Assembly: GCF_003144395.1 (NCBI RefSeq)
Contig: NZ_PENZ01000007.1
Span: 1 to 64,000, forward strand
Source: Proteus faecis
Lineage (GTDB): Bacteria; Pseudomonadota; Gammaproteobacteria; Enterobacterales; Enterobacteriaceae
Length of the DNA stretch: 64,000 nucleotides
Direction of reading: 5' to 3'
Shown here: in pieces, positions 40,762 through 50,730 of the stretch
Layout of the letters: every line of letters starts with the position of its first letter
How positions within the stretch are numbered: position 1 is the stretch's first letter
Translations under genes and position numbers: made by a program
The notes under the pieces: model-generated
The model's database searches: none
Seen by the model: the letters and a program-made list of their open reading frames with translations, nothing else
Told to the model about the DNA's origin: nothing

Positions 40762-41256
40762 TTATTTTGCAGGACGAACCGCAATCACTTCAATTTCTAC
40801 ACGCCATGCTGGATTTGCCAGTTTAGCGATTTGGAAAGTTGAACGTGCTGGCAGTTGGTCAGTTTTCGAAGCATCAAAGTACTTAGAATAACCATCCATA
40901 AAGCCTTTAAAGTCCATCTCACCTTTAGTTTCTTCACCACCAACTAGGAAGACTTGCATTTTAACAACGTCTTTCATGTCTAGGCCAAGTTCATTTAAGT
41001 GAGTTTTGATTTGTTCTAATACACTGATCGTTTGTTCTTCAGTGTTACCATAAGATGCTAATACACCTTCTGGTGCATCTGCTGATTTCTTAGCAGGTAC
41101 TTTACCGCTTAAGAATACAAGATTGTTACCTGCACTCACTTCAACAGATTCTGAAATAGGCATACCATTTAATTTATGGTGCACAACACCCTCCGCATTC
41201 GCGCTTGCTACACCAAAGATAAAAGGCAGGGCAACAAGTAGATTTTTATAACGCAT
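40762..41256 (-). CDS. Exported RidA family enamine/imine deaminase
   Basis: RidA proteins hydrolyse reactive enamine and imine intermediates to keto acids and ammonia. This 164-residue member begins with a signal peptide (about 1-21, ending ANAEG), so it should be periplasmic; common RidA is cytoplasmic and about 128 residues. The substrate-binding arginine is present at residue 138 in LPARSTFQIAKL, and the conserved acidic VEIEVIAV follows. It lies 45 bp downstream of the L-amino acid deaminase gene on the same strand, so the two probably form an operon. Confidence 0.88.
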   Translation of the reverse strand: MRYKNLLVALPFIFGVASANAEGVVHHKLNGMPISESVEVSAGNNLVFLSGKVPAKKSADAPEGVLASYGNTEEQTISVLEQIKTHLNELGLDMKDVVKMQVFLVGGEETKGEMDFKGFMDGYSKYFDASKTDQLPARSTFQIAKLANPAWRVEIEVIAVRPAK

Positions 41257-41301
41257 GAAAACTCCTTAACATGTTTAATTTACAGTAAAACAAGGGGTTA
41301 T

Positions 41302-42723
41302 TTACTTCTTAAAGCGATCCATACTAAATGGTGTTGGATCAATAACTGGTTTTTTGCCCGTTACGATATCAGCAGTCACTTCACCTGCTGCAGGGCCTTC
41401 GGTCATACCCCATACCGTCGCCGTATTAATGACTAGACCAGGGTATTCTTTAACCTCAGAAATAATTGGTAACTCATCGAAGGTTGGGCTAACAACAGCA
41501 CCCCAACGTTCAACAACTTGTGATTTTTCAAATACTGGGAATTCAGCTTTCATTCTTTGGAATACCGCATCTAAGTGCTCAGTATTTTGTGTTGCTGTTG
41601 CAATGCGATATTGTTCAAACGGTGTTTTTTCATCTAATTTCCAAGATGTTGGCATCTTGAATGAATTAAACAAGTCTTCACCGATAGAGAATTCTAATGG
41701 TAGCTCACCACCACCTAATAAGTGCATGAACTTAGGCCCCAATAAGAAGCTATCTTTCACAATAGAGCTGGTGAAAATACGCGGTGCGACAGCATAAGTG
41801 CCATCGGCTTGTTCACGGAAGTGAATACCATTTGGTAGATGCACGTTACCACGAGGTGCGCCAGGAACACCTGATACACGTTGTTGTGATAAGTAAACAT
41901 TCAGCGTTGGAATATCAATGCCCATGTTACCCATAAATAAACGTGACCAAATACCACCAGCAAGAACAACGTGAGATGTTCTAATCGCGCCTTTTTCTGT
42001 TACAACATCAGAAATTTTACCACCAGCAGTTTCAATGCCCCTTACCGCGCAGTTGGTATAGATTTTTACGCCAATTTGTTTAGCGTAGCGTGCTAATGCA
42101 GGTGTTCCTGTTTCGGGATCAACAGAACCTGAGTCTTCTTCAAAAGCAGCAACAGTCCATGGTGTTTGAGCACCAACAAGACGGTTTGATAACTCTTCAC
42201 CTTTAATAATGCGAGTATTTAATGGTGTATCAAATCCTGCAGTTTCTTTTGCTGTTTTGATCCACGCTTGAGCTTTATCAAATGCTTTTTCATCGGCAAG
42301 CGCTTCTACACGACCTTGTGTACGATAACTAGTATCAGCACCAATTTTCTCATTCATTCCGCGCCATAAGATTTTCCCGTAATGGTGCAATGGGAAAATT
42401 TCTGGTGATGTTTGATAACTAATAATTTGGCTGTATGCACGGCCAGATTGTTCACCACCAATCTCGCCTTTTTCTAAAATAGTGACACTCATGCCACGTT
42501 CTGCAAGGTTGATAGCAGTCATGATACCTTGAATACCACCACCAATAATCACTGCATCAGACTCTTTAGGCAGCGCACCCTCTGTACCTTCGACAAATGA
42601 TGCTCTAGATTTAGCTTCAACGAATTTGCCATCACGGCGCACCATTGGAACTAATGCAGCACCACCGGCTAAAACACCCGCAGCACCAACACCTAAAAGC
42701 AGCTTTCTCCTTGAAATTTTCAT
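41302..42723 (-). CDS. Membrane-associated L-amino acid deaminase
   Basis: This FAD enzyme oxidises L-amino acids to imino acids, which become keto acids and ammonia, passing electrons to the respiratory chain without releasing H2O2. The 473-residue product matches the Pm1-type deaminase of P. mirabilis as I remember it. It starts with a twin-arginine leader (SRRKLLLG, with a hydrophobic stretch to about 26) that also acts as membrane anchor. The FAD loop GGGIQG is at 61-66. The active site faces the periplasm. The Pm1 type is reported to prefer basic and aromatic amino acids. Such enzymes mark Proteus, Providencia and Morganella. Confidence 0.94.
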   Translation of the reverse strand: MKISRRKLLLGVGAAGVLAGGAALVPMVRRDGKFVEAKSRASFVEGTEGALPKESDAVIIGGGIQGIMTAINLAERGMSVTILEKGEIGGEQSGRAYSQIISYQTSPEIFPLHHYGKILWRGMNEKIGADTSYRTQGRVEALADEKAFDKAQAWIKTAKETAGFDTPLNTRIIKGEELSNRLVGAQTPWTVAAFEEDSGSVDPETGTPALARYAKQIGVKIYTNCAVRGIETAGGKISDVVTEKGAIRTSHVVLAGGIWSRLFMGNMGIDIPTLNVYLSQQRVSGVPGAPRGNVHLPNGIHFREQADGTYAVAPRIFTSSIVKDSFLLGPKFMHLLGGGELPLEFSIGEDLFNSFKMPTSWKLDEKTPFEQYRIATATQNTEHLDAVFQRMKAEFPVFEKSQVVERWGAVVSPTFDELPIISEVKEYPGLVINTATVWGMTEGPAAGEVTADIVTGKKPVIDPTPFSMDRFKK

Positions 42724-43270
42724 CTTCTACCTCAGTAATGGATTTACCATTTATATTTATAATGTTATTCATTTATTGCCTTAAAATTGAATAATACCAT
42801 AGTTCATTATATTGTTAATAATTATAATTACTTGTTAATCATTTCTTAGAATAACAATATCCATAGATACAATATGGTTACTTCAATCGTTTTTTTTCAT
42901 AGAAATTCATCACTTAATGAGATAACAATGAGAGTTTTACATTTGTTATTTATTGATAAATAAGGAAATAATGAGAATAGAATAAGTTTTAAATAGAAAA
43001 AGTAATTGTTTAAATAATTAACATTTTGATACAAATAACAAGGAGAGACTGTAAAAAATTATTTACAAAACCAGCAAAATCGATAGCACAATTACATAAA
43101 TAAAAAGATGATCCCAACCCTGCAATAACCTTTTTTTTACAAAATAAGTAATTTCACTTAATAACTGGTTTATTGGTCAGTAAGTAGACGAATATGCTTT
43201 TTGGTAAACACATAGAAAAGAGGATGTTTGAGTTCGAAATAGAGTTGGGTTAAGTCAAAATTTTCAATAA
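42724..43270. other. Intergenic region upstream of the deaminase gene
   Basis: About 550 bp of AT-rich DNA between the deaminase start and the gor terminator. It must contain the deaminase promoter; several TATAAT-like hexamers occur at 42790-42840, but none has a clear -35 partner. No reading frame, repeat or riboswitch-like structure was recognised. Confidence 0.5.
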
Positions 43271-43298
43271 AAAAGCCAGAGCATAAACTCTAGCTTTT
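43271..43298 (-). terminator. Terminator of gor
   Basis: AAAAGCCAGAG and CTCTAGCTTTT form an 11-bp stem with one wobble pair. On the minus strand it is followed by TTTTTTATTG, a good U-run, 35 bp after the gor stop. Confidence 0.85.
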
Positions 43299-43332
43299 GC
43301 ATATTAATACCAAAGTAAGCTGTATTACATGC

Positions 43333-44688
43333 TTATCTCATCGTAACAAATTCTTCTGCAGCCGTTGGGTGGATTGCCACAGTATCATCAAAGTCTTTTT
43401 TCGTGGCACCCATTTTCAGAGCCACAGCAAAACCTTGTAGCATTTCATCCATACCAAATCCAATACCATGAATACCAACAATTTTTTCATCGGCACCAAC
43501 ACAAACTAACTTCATACGACATGGTTGACGATGACGAGTCACAGCACTATACATGGCGGTGAAAGACGATTTATACACTTTAACTTGATCAGCACCATAT
43601 TGCTCAATCGCTTGAGGCTCTGTTAAACCAACAGTACCAATCGCAGGATGACTAAATACAACTGTTGGAATATTTGAATAGTCTAAATGTTCGTTAGGTT
43701 TGTTGTTAAATAAACGCTCGGATAACCGACGCCCAGCAGCAACAGCAACGGGCGTTAATTCAACCGCACCAGTATTATCGCCGACAGCATAAATCCCTTT
43801 TACATTGGTATTTTGGAATTTATCGACTTTGATATAACCTTTTTCATTTAACTCAACACCCGTTACTGCCAGATTCAAGTTATCTGTTGCAGGCTCACGA
43901 CCAATTGCCCAGATTAAAGTATCAACAATCTGCTCTGTACCGTTTTCCAGTTGTAGCGTTAAACTTCCATCTGCATTTTTAATCACAGCTTTAGGAATGG
44001 CATGTGTATGTAACTTAGGCCCTTCGGTTTCCATCACTTCTAACAGTGTTTCAACAATTAATGGGTCAAAATTACGCAGTGGTGCATGTTTACGCACAAA
44101 TAAATGAGTTTCACTACCTAAAGCATTTAATACACCAGCAAGTTCAACAGCGATATAACCCGCACCAACAACAGCAACGCGTTTTGGTAAGGCCTTTAAT
44201 TCAAAGAAACCATCAGAATTAATACCATACTCAGCACCTGGAATATTAGGTTGAACAGGACGGCCTCCTGTTGCGATCAGAATATTATCAGCCGTGATCT
44301 TTTCACCATTGACTTCAATAGTGTTAGCATCAACAAAACGAGCAAACCCTTGGATAACATCAACTTTGTTATTACCTAAAACACGGTCATAAGATTGATG
44401 AATACGGTCAATATAAGCCGAACGGCTACTGATGAGTGTATCCCAATCAAAGCGGTTCACCGTAGTGTCAAAACCATAATCAGGACCGTATTGATGAATA
44501 GCTTCAGCAATTTGCGCCGCATGCCACATCACTTTTTTAGGTACACAGCCCACGTTAACACAAGTGCCACCTAATGCTTTCGCTTCAATTAATGCACATT
44601 TTTGTCCATACATTGCTGCTCTATTAATTGACGCGATACCGCCACTACCGCCACCGATGGCGATGTAATCGTAATGTTTGCTCGTCAT
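43333..44688 (-). CDS. gor: Glutathione reductase
   Basis: Gor reduces glutathione disulfide with NADPH in the cytoplasm. The 451-residue flavoprotein has the FAD loop GGGSGG near 12-17, the redox pair Cys43/Cys48 in [13 protein letters not shown], the NADPH fold [12 protein letters not shown] near 175, and the C-terminal HPTAAEE with the catalytic His. The motif [13 protein letters not shown] has the basic residues expected for NADPH. It follows rlmJ by 144 bp, the same order as in E. coli. Confidence 0.97.
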   Translation of the reverse strand: MTSKHYDYIAIGGGSGGIASINRAAMYGQKCALIEAKALGGTCVNVGCVPKKVMWHAAQIAEAIHQYGPDYGFDTTVNRFDWDTLISSRSAYIDRIHQSYDRVLGNNKVDVIQGFARFVDANTIEVNGEKITADNILIATGGRPVQPNIPGAEYGINSDGFFELKALPKRVAVVGAGYIAVELAGVLNALGSETHLFVRKHAPLRNFDPLIVETLLEVMETEGPKLHTHAIPKAVIKNADGSLTLQLENGTEQIVDTLIWAIGREPATDNLNLAVTGVELNEKGYIKVDKFQNTNVKGIYAVGDNTGAVELTPVAVAAGRRLSERLFNNKPNEHLDYSNIPTVVFSHPAIGTVGLTEPQAIEQYGADQVKVYKSSFTAMYSAVTRHRQPCRMKLVCVGADEKIVGIHGIGFGMDEMLQGFAVALKMGATKKDFDDTVAIHPTAAEEFVTMR

Positions 44689-44832
44689 TTCTCTGATCCA
44701 TTTATCTGTAGAAAAATAGGTAACTCACAGGCTAAGTCTTTCATATCATGATATCTATTATGACAAAATTTAAAACATAGCTCGTCAGATTTTAGCTTTT
44801 ACAGTAATAGGCAAAAACAATAATAAAGATGC

Positions 44833-45675
44833 TTATTCTGGTACAACCCACTCAACTAATGTATGTCCAATACCCTCAGGAACTAAGGTTTTATGTAACC
44901 AAGGGAGTATTGATTTCATTTGTGATTCTAATTTCCAAGGCGGATTAATCACAATCATGCCTGATGCCGTCATCCCGAGTTGATCACTATCAGGTTTCAC
45001 GGCTAATTCAATTTGTAAAATTTTACGGATCCCTGTTGCTTCAAGCTCTTTTAACATGCGTTTGATTTGCTGACGATGAACAACAGGATACCAAATCGCA
45101 TAAGTTCCAGTTGCAAAGCGCTTATGACCTTCAACAACACCTTTAACAACAGCAGAATAGTCTTGTTTAAGTTCATAAGGTGGATCAATTAATGCGAATC
45201 CACGCCGACTTGGCGGAGGTAACTTAGATTTTAATTGGCCAAAACCATCTTCACGAGAAACTCTAACTCGCTCATCACGAGAAAATTCTGTACGTAATAA
45301 AGGAAAATCTGTTGGATGTAATTCTGTTAGCATTAAAGAATCTTGTTCTCTTAGTAATTTACCCGCTAACAGAGGTGATCCTGGATAATAACGCAGTTCC
45401 CCATTTGCGTTTAATTCTCCAACCGCTTCAAGGTAAGGCAAAATAAGCTCTGGCACTTCTTCTTGCTGCCATAAACGCGCAATCCCTTCTAAATATTCAC
45501 CGGTGCGAGTCGCATGAGCATTGGTTAATTGATAACGTCCAGCGCCAGCATGAGTATCAAGATAAAGGAAAGGTTTCTCTTTCTCTTTTAAAGACTCAAT
45601 GATGAGTGTTTGAACAATATGTTTTAAAACATCGGCGTGGTTGCCAGCATGGAAACTATGGCGATAGCTCAGCAT
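44833..45675 (-). CDS. rlmJ: 23S rRNA (adenine-2030-N6)-methyltransferase RlmJ
   Basis: RlmJ methylates A2030 of 23S rRNA with S-adenosylmethionine. The 280-residue product starts MLSYRHSFHAGNHADVLKH, the family signature, and has the catalytic DPPYE motif near 163-167. It is upstream of gor on the same strand, as in E. coli. A cytoplasmic single-domain enzyme of normal length. Confidence 0.95.
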   Translation of the reverse strand: MLSYRHSFHAGNHADVLKHIVQTLIIESLKEKEKPFLYLDTHAGAGRYQLTNAHATRTGEYLEGIARLWQQEEVPELILPYLEAVGELNANGELRYYPGSPLLAGKLLREQDSLMLTELHPTDFPLLRTEFSRDERVRVSREDGFGQLKSKLPPPSRRGFALIDPPYELKQDYSAVVKGVVEGHKRFATGTYAIWYPVVHRQQIKRMLKELEATGIRKILQIELAVKPDSDQLGMTASGMIVINPPWKLESQMKSILPWLHKTLVPEGIGHTLVEWVVPE

Positions 45676-45855
45676 TCTTTATCTTCCGTTAGAAATAAGT
45701 ATAGCTTAGTAATTAATTTACTCTGAAATAGTGATTGAACTCAGTGTATCAGAAAAAGCCGAACTTCTTCATTGAAAGCGAAAGAAACGTTGTGTCTTAG
45801 TCCCCAGCCGTTATGATAAGTCCATATTTCACTTAAGTTTAAATAGGATAGAAAA

Positions 45856-46245
45856 ATGAAAAAATTACTTTTTACTGCCATAACCTTAAGCTTATTCGCA
45901 AGCCATGCGTATGCAGATAGATCAATCAATGGCTGTGATATAAAAAAACAGAATATCCAAAAACAAATTGAGTATGCAAAAGCACATGGTAATCAATATC
46001 GTATTCAAGGCTTAGAACGAGCATTACAAAATGTTGAACGCTATTGCACACCAGAAAAAGTGGTTGAAAACACCCGCCTTGAATTACGTGAAAAACAACT
46101 TGATGTTAAAGAGCGTGAGCTCGAATTAAAAGAAGCACAACTTAAGGGTGATGCAGATAAAATTGCTAAACAAGAAAGAAAGCTAGCTGAAGAAAAAGCA
46201 GATTTAAAGGCCATTGAAGAAGAATTAAATCTACTGACAAAGTAA
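45856..46245 (+). CDS. DUF1090 family exported coiled-coil protein
   Basis: This 129-residue protein has a cleavable signal peptide (about 1-20, ending AYA). Two cysteines follow in the mature part (NGCDIKKQ and ERYCTPE), fitting a disulfide. A long charged helix then runs from about 70 to 125 with Glu/Lys/Leu heptads. It resembles the DUF1090/YqjC family of periplasmic proteins of unknown function. It stands alone, divergent from rlmJ, with AATAGGAT as Shine-Dalgarno. Confidence 0.85.
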   Translation: MKKLLFTAITLSLFASHAYADRSINGCDIKKQNIQKQIEYAKAHGNQYRIQGLERALQNVERYCTPEKVVENTRLELREKQLDVKERELELKEAQLKGDADKIAKQERKLAEEKADLKAIEEELNLLTK

Positions 46246-46327
46246 TTATCATCAGTAATTAATGTCTACTCCTTATTTGACGCTGAAACGCAGAATAAAA
46301 CAATAAGTGAGTAGCCATTCTCTTATT

Positions 46328-46362
46328 AAACCAAACTTAATAGCAGAATTGCTGTATTGGTT
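46328..46362 (+). terminator. Possible terminator after the DUF1090 gene
   Basis: AAACCAA pairs with TTGGTTT, enclosing an inner AGCA/TGCT pair, followed by TCTATCTTTT. The T-run is weak. The rest of the gap 46246-46575 shows only AT-rich DNA leading to the yihY start. Confidence 0.5.
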
Positions 46363-46575
46363 TTCTATCTTTTATTAAGTACAAGATTACCTACACCTTT
46401 TGGTAGAGCATCATCTACACTTAAGCCAGAACAAACAAATACATCACCTAAAATAGTGGCTAATGACAAGAAGCATAAGGTGTGTAATAGAAATTAAGCT
46501 ATGATATTTTTGAGTGAAAACTATAGTAGTGACACTCAGTTATTAAAAATGGACAGATCTAATTAAAGAGGATAT

Positions 46576-47595
46576 ATGTCAGAAGAGCAACAACCCAAAA
46601 CAGAGAACGAAAAAACTCAACTGACTCAGCCACTCAAAAAAGGGCTGGAAAAAGGGATCCATGGTGGAAAAAAGGCCATCGGTATTGGAATAAAAATCAG
46701 TAATTTTATTACTAACATTCCTTTTATTGCACATCTTATTCGCACTGCCGAACGCTTTACTGACAGAATGGGAAATCAGTTTGGCGCCGCTATTACCTAT
46801 TTTTCATTTTTATCATTAATCCCCGTATTAATGCTTTCCTTTGCTTGTGCGGGTTTCATTTTAGCCTCAAATCCAGATTTACTCGCTAAATTAATCACCG
46901 GTGTCGCAAATAGCATTGACGATCCAACGCTTGCATCTACGGTTCAACAAAGTATTGATACCGCAGTTCGCCAGCGTACAACCGTTGGTTTAACCGGTTT
47001 AGCGATTGCACTTTATTCTGGTGTTAATTGGGTGGGTAATTTGCGCCAAGCTATTCTGGCGCAATCGCGCCCCGTTTGGGAAAGAAATAAAGAAGAACAA
47101 GAGAAAATCTATTTCCGTTATTTTCGTGACTTTTTAGCGCTAATTGGCTTACTTTTCGCGTTAATTTTTACTATTACGCTAACATCTGTGGCGGGTTCAG
47201 CCCAAAGAATGATTGTTCATACATTGGGATTAGACGGTATTGAATGGCTAACGCCAGTATGGACAACAATAGGTTTAACTATTTCCATCACTGCAAACTA
47301 CTTACTCTTTTTATGGATATTATGGATCCTACCTCGCCATCAGCCAAAACGAATTTCACTTATTAAAGGCACACTTATCGCTGCTATTGGTTTTGAAATA
47401 TTGAAATCAGTCATGACATGGATGCTACCGAAAATCGCAAGCTCACCTTCAGGTGCTGCATTTGGTTCAGTGATAGGTTTGATGGCTTTCTTCTACTTTT
47501 TTGCCCGATTAACACTCTTTTGTGCCGCGTGGATCGCCACTGATGGCCCAAATATGCGTAAAGAACAGTTGTCTGAAACGCAATCAACATCTTAA
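46576..47595 (+). CDS. yihY: YihY/BrkB family inner-membrane protein
   Basis: This 339-residue membrane protein belongs to the YihY (UPF0761, formerly mislabelled RNase BN) family. An N-terminal charged segment of about 45 residues is followed by about six membrane helices, with the family motif GNQFGAAITYFSFLSLIPVLM near 73-93 and GVNWVGNLRQAI near 154. The function is unknown; homologues have been linked to serum resistance, without a defined activity. An AAAGAGGA Shine-Dalgarno precedes the ATG. Confidence 0.92.
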   Translation: MSEEQQPKTENEKTQLTQPLKKGLEKGIHGGKKAIGIGIKISNFITNIPFIAHLIRTAERFTDRMGNQFGAAITYFSFLSLIPVLMLSFACAGFILASNPDLLAKLITGVANSIDDPTLASTVQQSIDTAVRQRTTVGLTGLAIALYSGVNWVGNLRQAILAQSRPVWERNKEEQEKIYFRYFRDFLALIGLLFALIFTITLTSVAGSAQRMIVHTLGLDGIEWLTPVWTTIGLTISITANYLLFLWILWILPRHQPKRISLIKGTLIAAIGFEILKSVMTWMLPKIASSPSGAAFGSVIGLMAFFYFFARLTLFCAAWIATDGPNMRKEQLSETQSTS

Positions 47596-47664
47596 CTTTA
47601 TGATAAAACTATATGGTTAATTCCCTACATTAACCGTCTATAAATAACATAATAAGGAAAAACA

Positions 47665-47874
47665 ATGCCATACGTTAATATTAAAATTACACGCGAAGGT
47701 GCAACCGCTGAGCAAAAAGAGCAACTGATTGCGGGAGCAACACAACTTTTGGTTGATGTATTAGGCAAAAATCCAGCAACTACCGTTGTAGTCATTGATG
47801 AAGTTGAAACAGATAACTGGGGAATAGGCGGTAAAACAGTAACAGAATTACGAGCAGCAACAAAAAGTAAATAA
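47665..47874 (+). CDS. 4-oxalocrotonate tautomerase family protein
   Basis: A 69-residue small tautomerase. After removal of Met the chain begins PYVNIKITREG, with the catalytic N-terminal Pro1; a basic residue in the early segment and a C-terminal GGKTVTELRA follow the family pattern. These form hexamers and act on enol/keto substrates; the substrate here is unknown. It follows yihY by 69 bp on the same strand, has an AAGGAAA Shine-Dalgarno, and is ended by a strong hairpin. Confidence 0.9.
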   Translation: MPYVNIKITREGATAEQKEQLIAGATQLLVDVLGKNPATTVVVIDEVETDNWGIGGKTVTELRAATKSK

Positions 47875-47894
47875 AAAGTTTCTGCAATATAAAT

Positions 47895-47920
47895 AAAGGG
47901 TGTCAAAGTACACCCTTTTT
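47895..47920 (+). terminator. Terminator of the tautomerase gene
   Basis: AAAGGGTGT (47895-47903) pairs with ACACCCTTT (47910-47918), followed by further T. It lies 20 bp after the stop and separates the gene from the downstream serine hydrolase. Confidence 0.88.
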
Positions 47921-47955
47921 GCTGATTTATTTTCCTGACAGATAAGGAAGTAACT

Positions 47956-48966
47956 ATGGTTAAATCAATGACTGATGCTTTTCATGCTTTACCTTCAGCA
48001 AGCGCTATCTATATTACAGGTGCAGGCATTCAGTACCCTTTTGGTATGGCTCACGGGTTTGCTGACGAAAGTACCCAGAAAAAATTAACTGTAGATACCC
48101 CCTTTCGCATCGCTAGTAATACAAAAACCTTTCTCGCAGCCGCTTTTTTACGTTTATGGGAACAAGGTGCTTTATCCCTTGATAATGATATAACTAAATA
48201 TTTAAGTGCTAATTATCAACAGACATTATTAGAGCTAGGGTATGATCTTAAAACCATTACACTACGCCATTTATTAAGCCATAGCAGTGGTTTACTCGAT
48301 CATGCAAATGAATCTTACCTTGAAGAAGTGATTAAAGATCCCTCTCATAAATGGACACGAGAAGAACAAATAGCGCGCTATGCTCAACAAGGCTTTCCCA
48401 TTATTCCTGCGGGAAAACGCTTCATTTATTCAGATACTGGATACATTTTGTTAGGTGATATCCTTTCTCAGTTTATGAGAAAAAATATGGCCACCGCTGT
48501 TCGTGAATTATTGCATTTTCAAGACTTAGATTTACCACAAACGTGGTGGGAAGATTTAGAACAACAACCTAAGCATCCTAAAGCGCGAGCTAGACAATTT
48601 GCAGGTGAGCATGAAGGTACTCATATTGATGCCTCAATGGATGCTTTTGGCGGTGGCGGGCTTGTGATGACAACCCTTGAGTTAGCTAAATTTACAGCTG
48701 ACCTCTTCGAAGATAGAGTTTACTTGCATCCATCAACCTTAAAAGAGATGAAATGGCAAGGCTCACATACAGGTGCTGCAAATTATCGTTTAGGTCTAAT
48801 GGCCGAAGAAACTGAGCTAGGCACACTTTACTATCACCTGGGTTATTGGGGCTCGGCAGCTTACTATTTACCTGAAAAAAAGATTGCTATTGCAGGTTTT
48901 ACAACTCAAAGAAATAATCGTGATGATCTAATAGCCATTATTAAAGAAGCGTTTAAACGCCTTTAA
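47956..48966 (+). CDS. Serine hydrolase of the beta-lactamase/D-Ala-D-Ala carboxypeptidase fold
   Basis: This 336-residue protein has the class C-like motifs: SxxK as Ser54-Asn-Thr-Lys57, the second motif Tyr158-Ser-Asp160 where YxN is more usual, and HLGYWGS near 297 in place of KTG. It carries no signal peptide that I can see, so it may be cytoplasmic, which argues against a resistance role. It is probably an esterase or peptidase; the substrate is unknown. It has an AAGGAAG Shine-Dalgarno and sits alone between two terminators. Confidence 0.85.
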   Translation: MVKSMTDAFHALPSASAIYITGAGIQYPFGMAHGFADESTQKKLTVDTPFRIASNTKTFLAAAFLRLWEQGALSLDNDITKYLSANYQQTLLELGYDLKTITLRHLLSHSSGLLDHANESYLEEVIKDPSHKWTREEQIARYAQQGFPIIPAGKRFIYSDTGYILLGDILSQFMRKNMATAVRELLHFQDLDLPQTWWEDLEQQPKHPKARARQFAGEHEGTHIDASMDAFGGGGLVMTTLELAKFTADLFEDRVYLHPSTLKEMKWQGSHTGAANYRLGLMAEETELGTLYYHLGYWGSAAYYLPEKKIAIAGFTTQRNNRDDLIAIIKEAFKRL

Positions 48967-48973
48967 AATCAAA

Positions 48974-49020
48974 AAACAAAAAGCCAAAAATGTATCAATA
49001 ACACTTTTGGCTTTTTGTTT
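48974..49020. terminator. Shared terminator of the serine hydrolase gene and yhjJ
   Basis: AAACAAAAAGCCAAAA (48974-48989) pairs perfectly with TTTTGGCTTTTTGTTT (49005-49020). It is symmetric and lies between convergent genes, so both directions are likely served. Confidence 0.85.
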
Positions 49021-49065
49021 ATTTTATGACTGATATATTTTCAATATCTGTCTATCTCTGTTCTA

Positions 49066-50556
49066 TTACTGTTTATTTGGCGCTGTTGTTACCACTGGCG
49101 TTGTTACAGCAGACGCAGGTGTATTTGCCGTTTCTGGATGAACTTGCTTTTCAAATTGAATACGTAATTCACCTAAATTTACGGTTGGCGTTTCACCACT
49201 TTGTGTTAATACAAAAGCAATATCTTCAGATAAAATTCTTGAAAGTTCCTGATTTAATGTCTCTTTTGTTAAACCCGCTAAAAAGGCTTGGCGTAAACGT
49301 TGATATTGTTCAGGAGGAATATCAATAATATTGCTTTGTTGTGATAACAGACGCTGATTAATTAAAATCGCCGTGCTGGTTTTTGCATAACGTGCAAACA
49401 ACTGAGTTAATTGGAGTTGTTTCTCTTGTTGCAACTCTTGATATAACTCATCGCTGATACCTTGATTACGCAAACGACCTAATTCTTCACCTACCCATGA
49501 TGCTAACGCAGGAATGTGCGCTGTGGCAGTATCAAGATTTAAAGAACAGCTTGCTCGTTGATATTGTACACGACAATCTATGTTAATCTGAGTGCTGTCG
49601 TTTTCTTTACGTTGTTCAAGGCTACGACCTAAATGCACAAAAATCACTTCACGAGCTAAATCACTTAACCAATATTTATTTAACGTGTCAGAGTCTTTTA
49701 CTGGCGACCAGTCTAAATCCCAAATTAAAGCAATTTGGTCTTTTGCACGCATAGGCTCTTGCACATATAACGTTTCAGGTTTCATATCGGCAAGAACAGG
49801 TACTGGAACGGGTGTGACACGCTTACCTGATAGTGATGAAAAGGCCTGATTAATACTTTCAGTTAATAATCGATTATCAACATTACCTGCAACATAAAGC
49901 GTCATCATATCTGGGGTATACCAACGTTGCTGATAATCTGACAACTCTTTAGTATTTACAGATTGATTAACAGGTTTTCCCGGATTGTGGCCTTTTAAAT
50001 TAGAGCCTTCAAGACGTGAACGCCAGATAGGATCTTCAATATTAAGAGGAAACGTTACAATTGGAAGTGGCGATTGCACTGCGTTACGAACCGCATCTTC
50101 AGTATATTGTGCAGGCTTAGCAATTCCTGCTAACAATGCAAAAGCATCCTTTAACAGCTCAGGCTGATTATTCGGTAAGCTTAAATTATAAACAGTAAAA
50201 TCATATGAAACGATCATTGGAGGCAGCGGATAGTCAGGATCTAACGCATTTTTCCATAAATTATCGCGTTTTTCTGGTGTTAAACCTGTATTTTCCAAAA
50301 CGTTAAGTTTGGACACTAAGGATGAAAAACCCGTTTCACTGCTTTTTTCTGACAAAGAGCCCGTATTGACTAATAAACGGATCTGTATTCTATCATTTGG
50401 GCGTTGCGGTGTTTGTAAGATTTGCCACTGAAAGCCATTTGCTAGTCGCCCTTCTTGCCAAGCCGGATCAGGCTGTAAAGCCTCCGCTTGAACTTGGCAA
50501 ACAACAGCGCCAAACATAACGCTTCCCAATAAAATTCGTGTCATTACACCCTGCAT
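49066..50556 (-). CDS. yhjJ: YhjJ, M16-peptidase-like periplasmic protein
   Basis: YhjJ has the insulinase (M16) fold but lacks the zinc motif HxxEH, so it is probably not a protease; its role is unknown. The 496-residue precursor starts at the ATG at 50556 (MQGVMTRILLGSVMFGAVVC) with a signal peptide ending QVQAEA, followed by LQPDPAWQEG as in E. coli YhjJ. The frame extends 18 codons upstream without similarity. In E. coli it neighbours dctA and yhjK; here dctA is gone and a yhjK-type remnant lies 174 bp upstream. Confidence 0.93.
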   Translation of the reverse strand: MQGVMTRILLGSVMFGAVVCQVQAEALQPDPAWQEGRLANGFQWQILQTPQRPNDRIQIRLLVNTGSLSEKSSETGFSSLVSKLNVLENTGLTPEKRDNLWKNALDPDYPLPPMIVSYDFTVYNLSLPNNQPELLKDAFALLAGIAKPAQYTEDAVRNAVQSPLPIVTFPLNIEDPIWRSRLEGSNLKGHNPGKPVNQSVNTKELSDYQQRWYTPDMMTLYVAGNVDNRLLTESINQAFSSLSGKRVTPVPVPVLADMKPETLYVQEPMRAKDQIALIWDLDWSPVKDSDTLNKYWLSDLAREVIFVHLGRSLEQRKENDSTQINIDCRVQYQRASCSLNLDTATAHIPALASWVGEELGRLRNQGISDELYQELQQEKQLQLTQLFARYAKTSTAILINQRLLSQQSNIIDIPPEQYQRLRQAFLAGLTKETLNQELSRILSEDIAFVLTQSGETPTVNLGELRIQFEKQVHPETANTPASAVTTPVVTTAPNKQ

Positions 50557-50730
50557 GTGAACCTCTGTTGTATTAATCCTTGGTATTAAACCACTTATGA
50601 GGTTTAACAATAAGTGCCAAAAGACATGTTAGATGTTGGATATCTATTTTTTGTATTATCATTCTTTATCACCACAGAAACATGAAATAAAATCACTATA
50701 GTGATTAGACTCATTATGGCGTAAGAAGGT

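Noticed and set aside
47956-48966. Serine hydrolase as a beta-lactamase resistance gene
   Set aside because: No signal peptide, YSD instead of YxN and HxG instead of KTG; more likely an esterase or peptidase.
49026-49328. 100-codon plus-strand frame at the yhjJ end
   Set aside because: Antisense to yhjJ with no similarity; a shadow frame.
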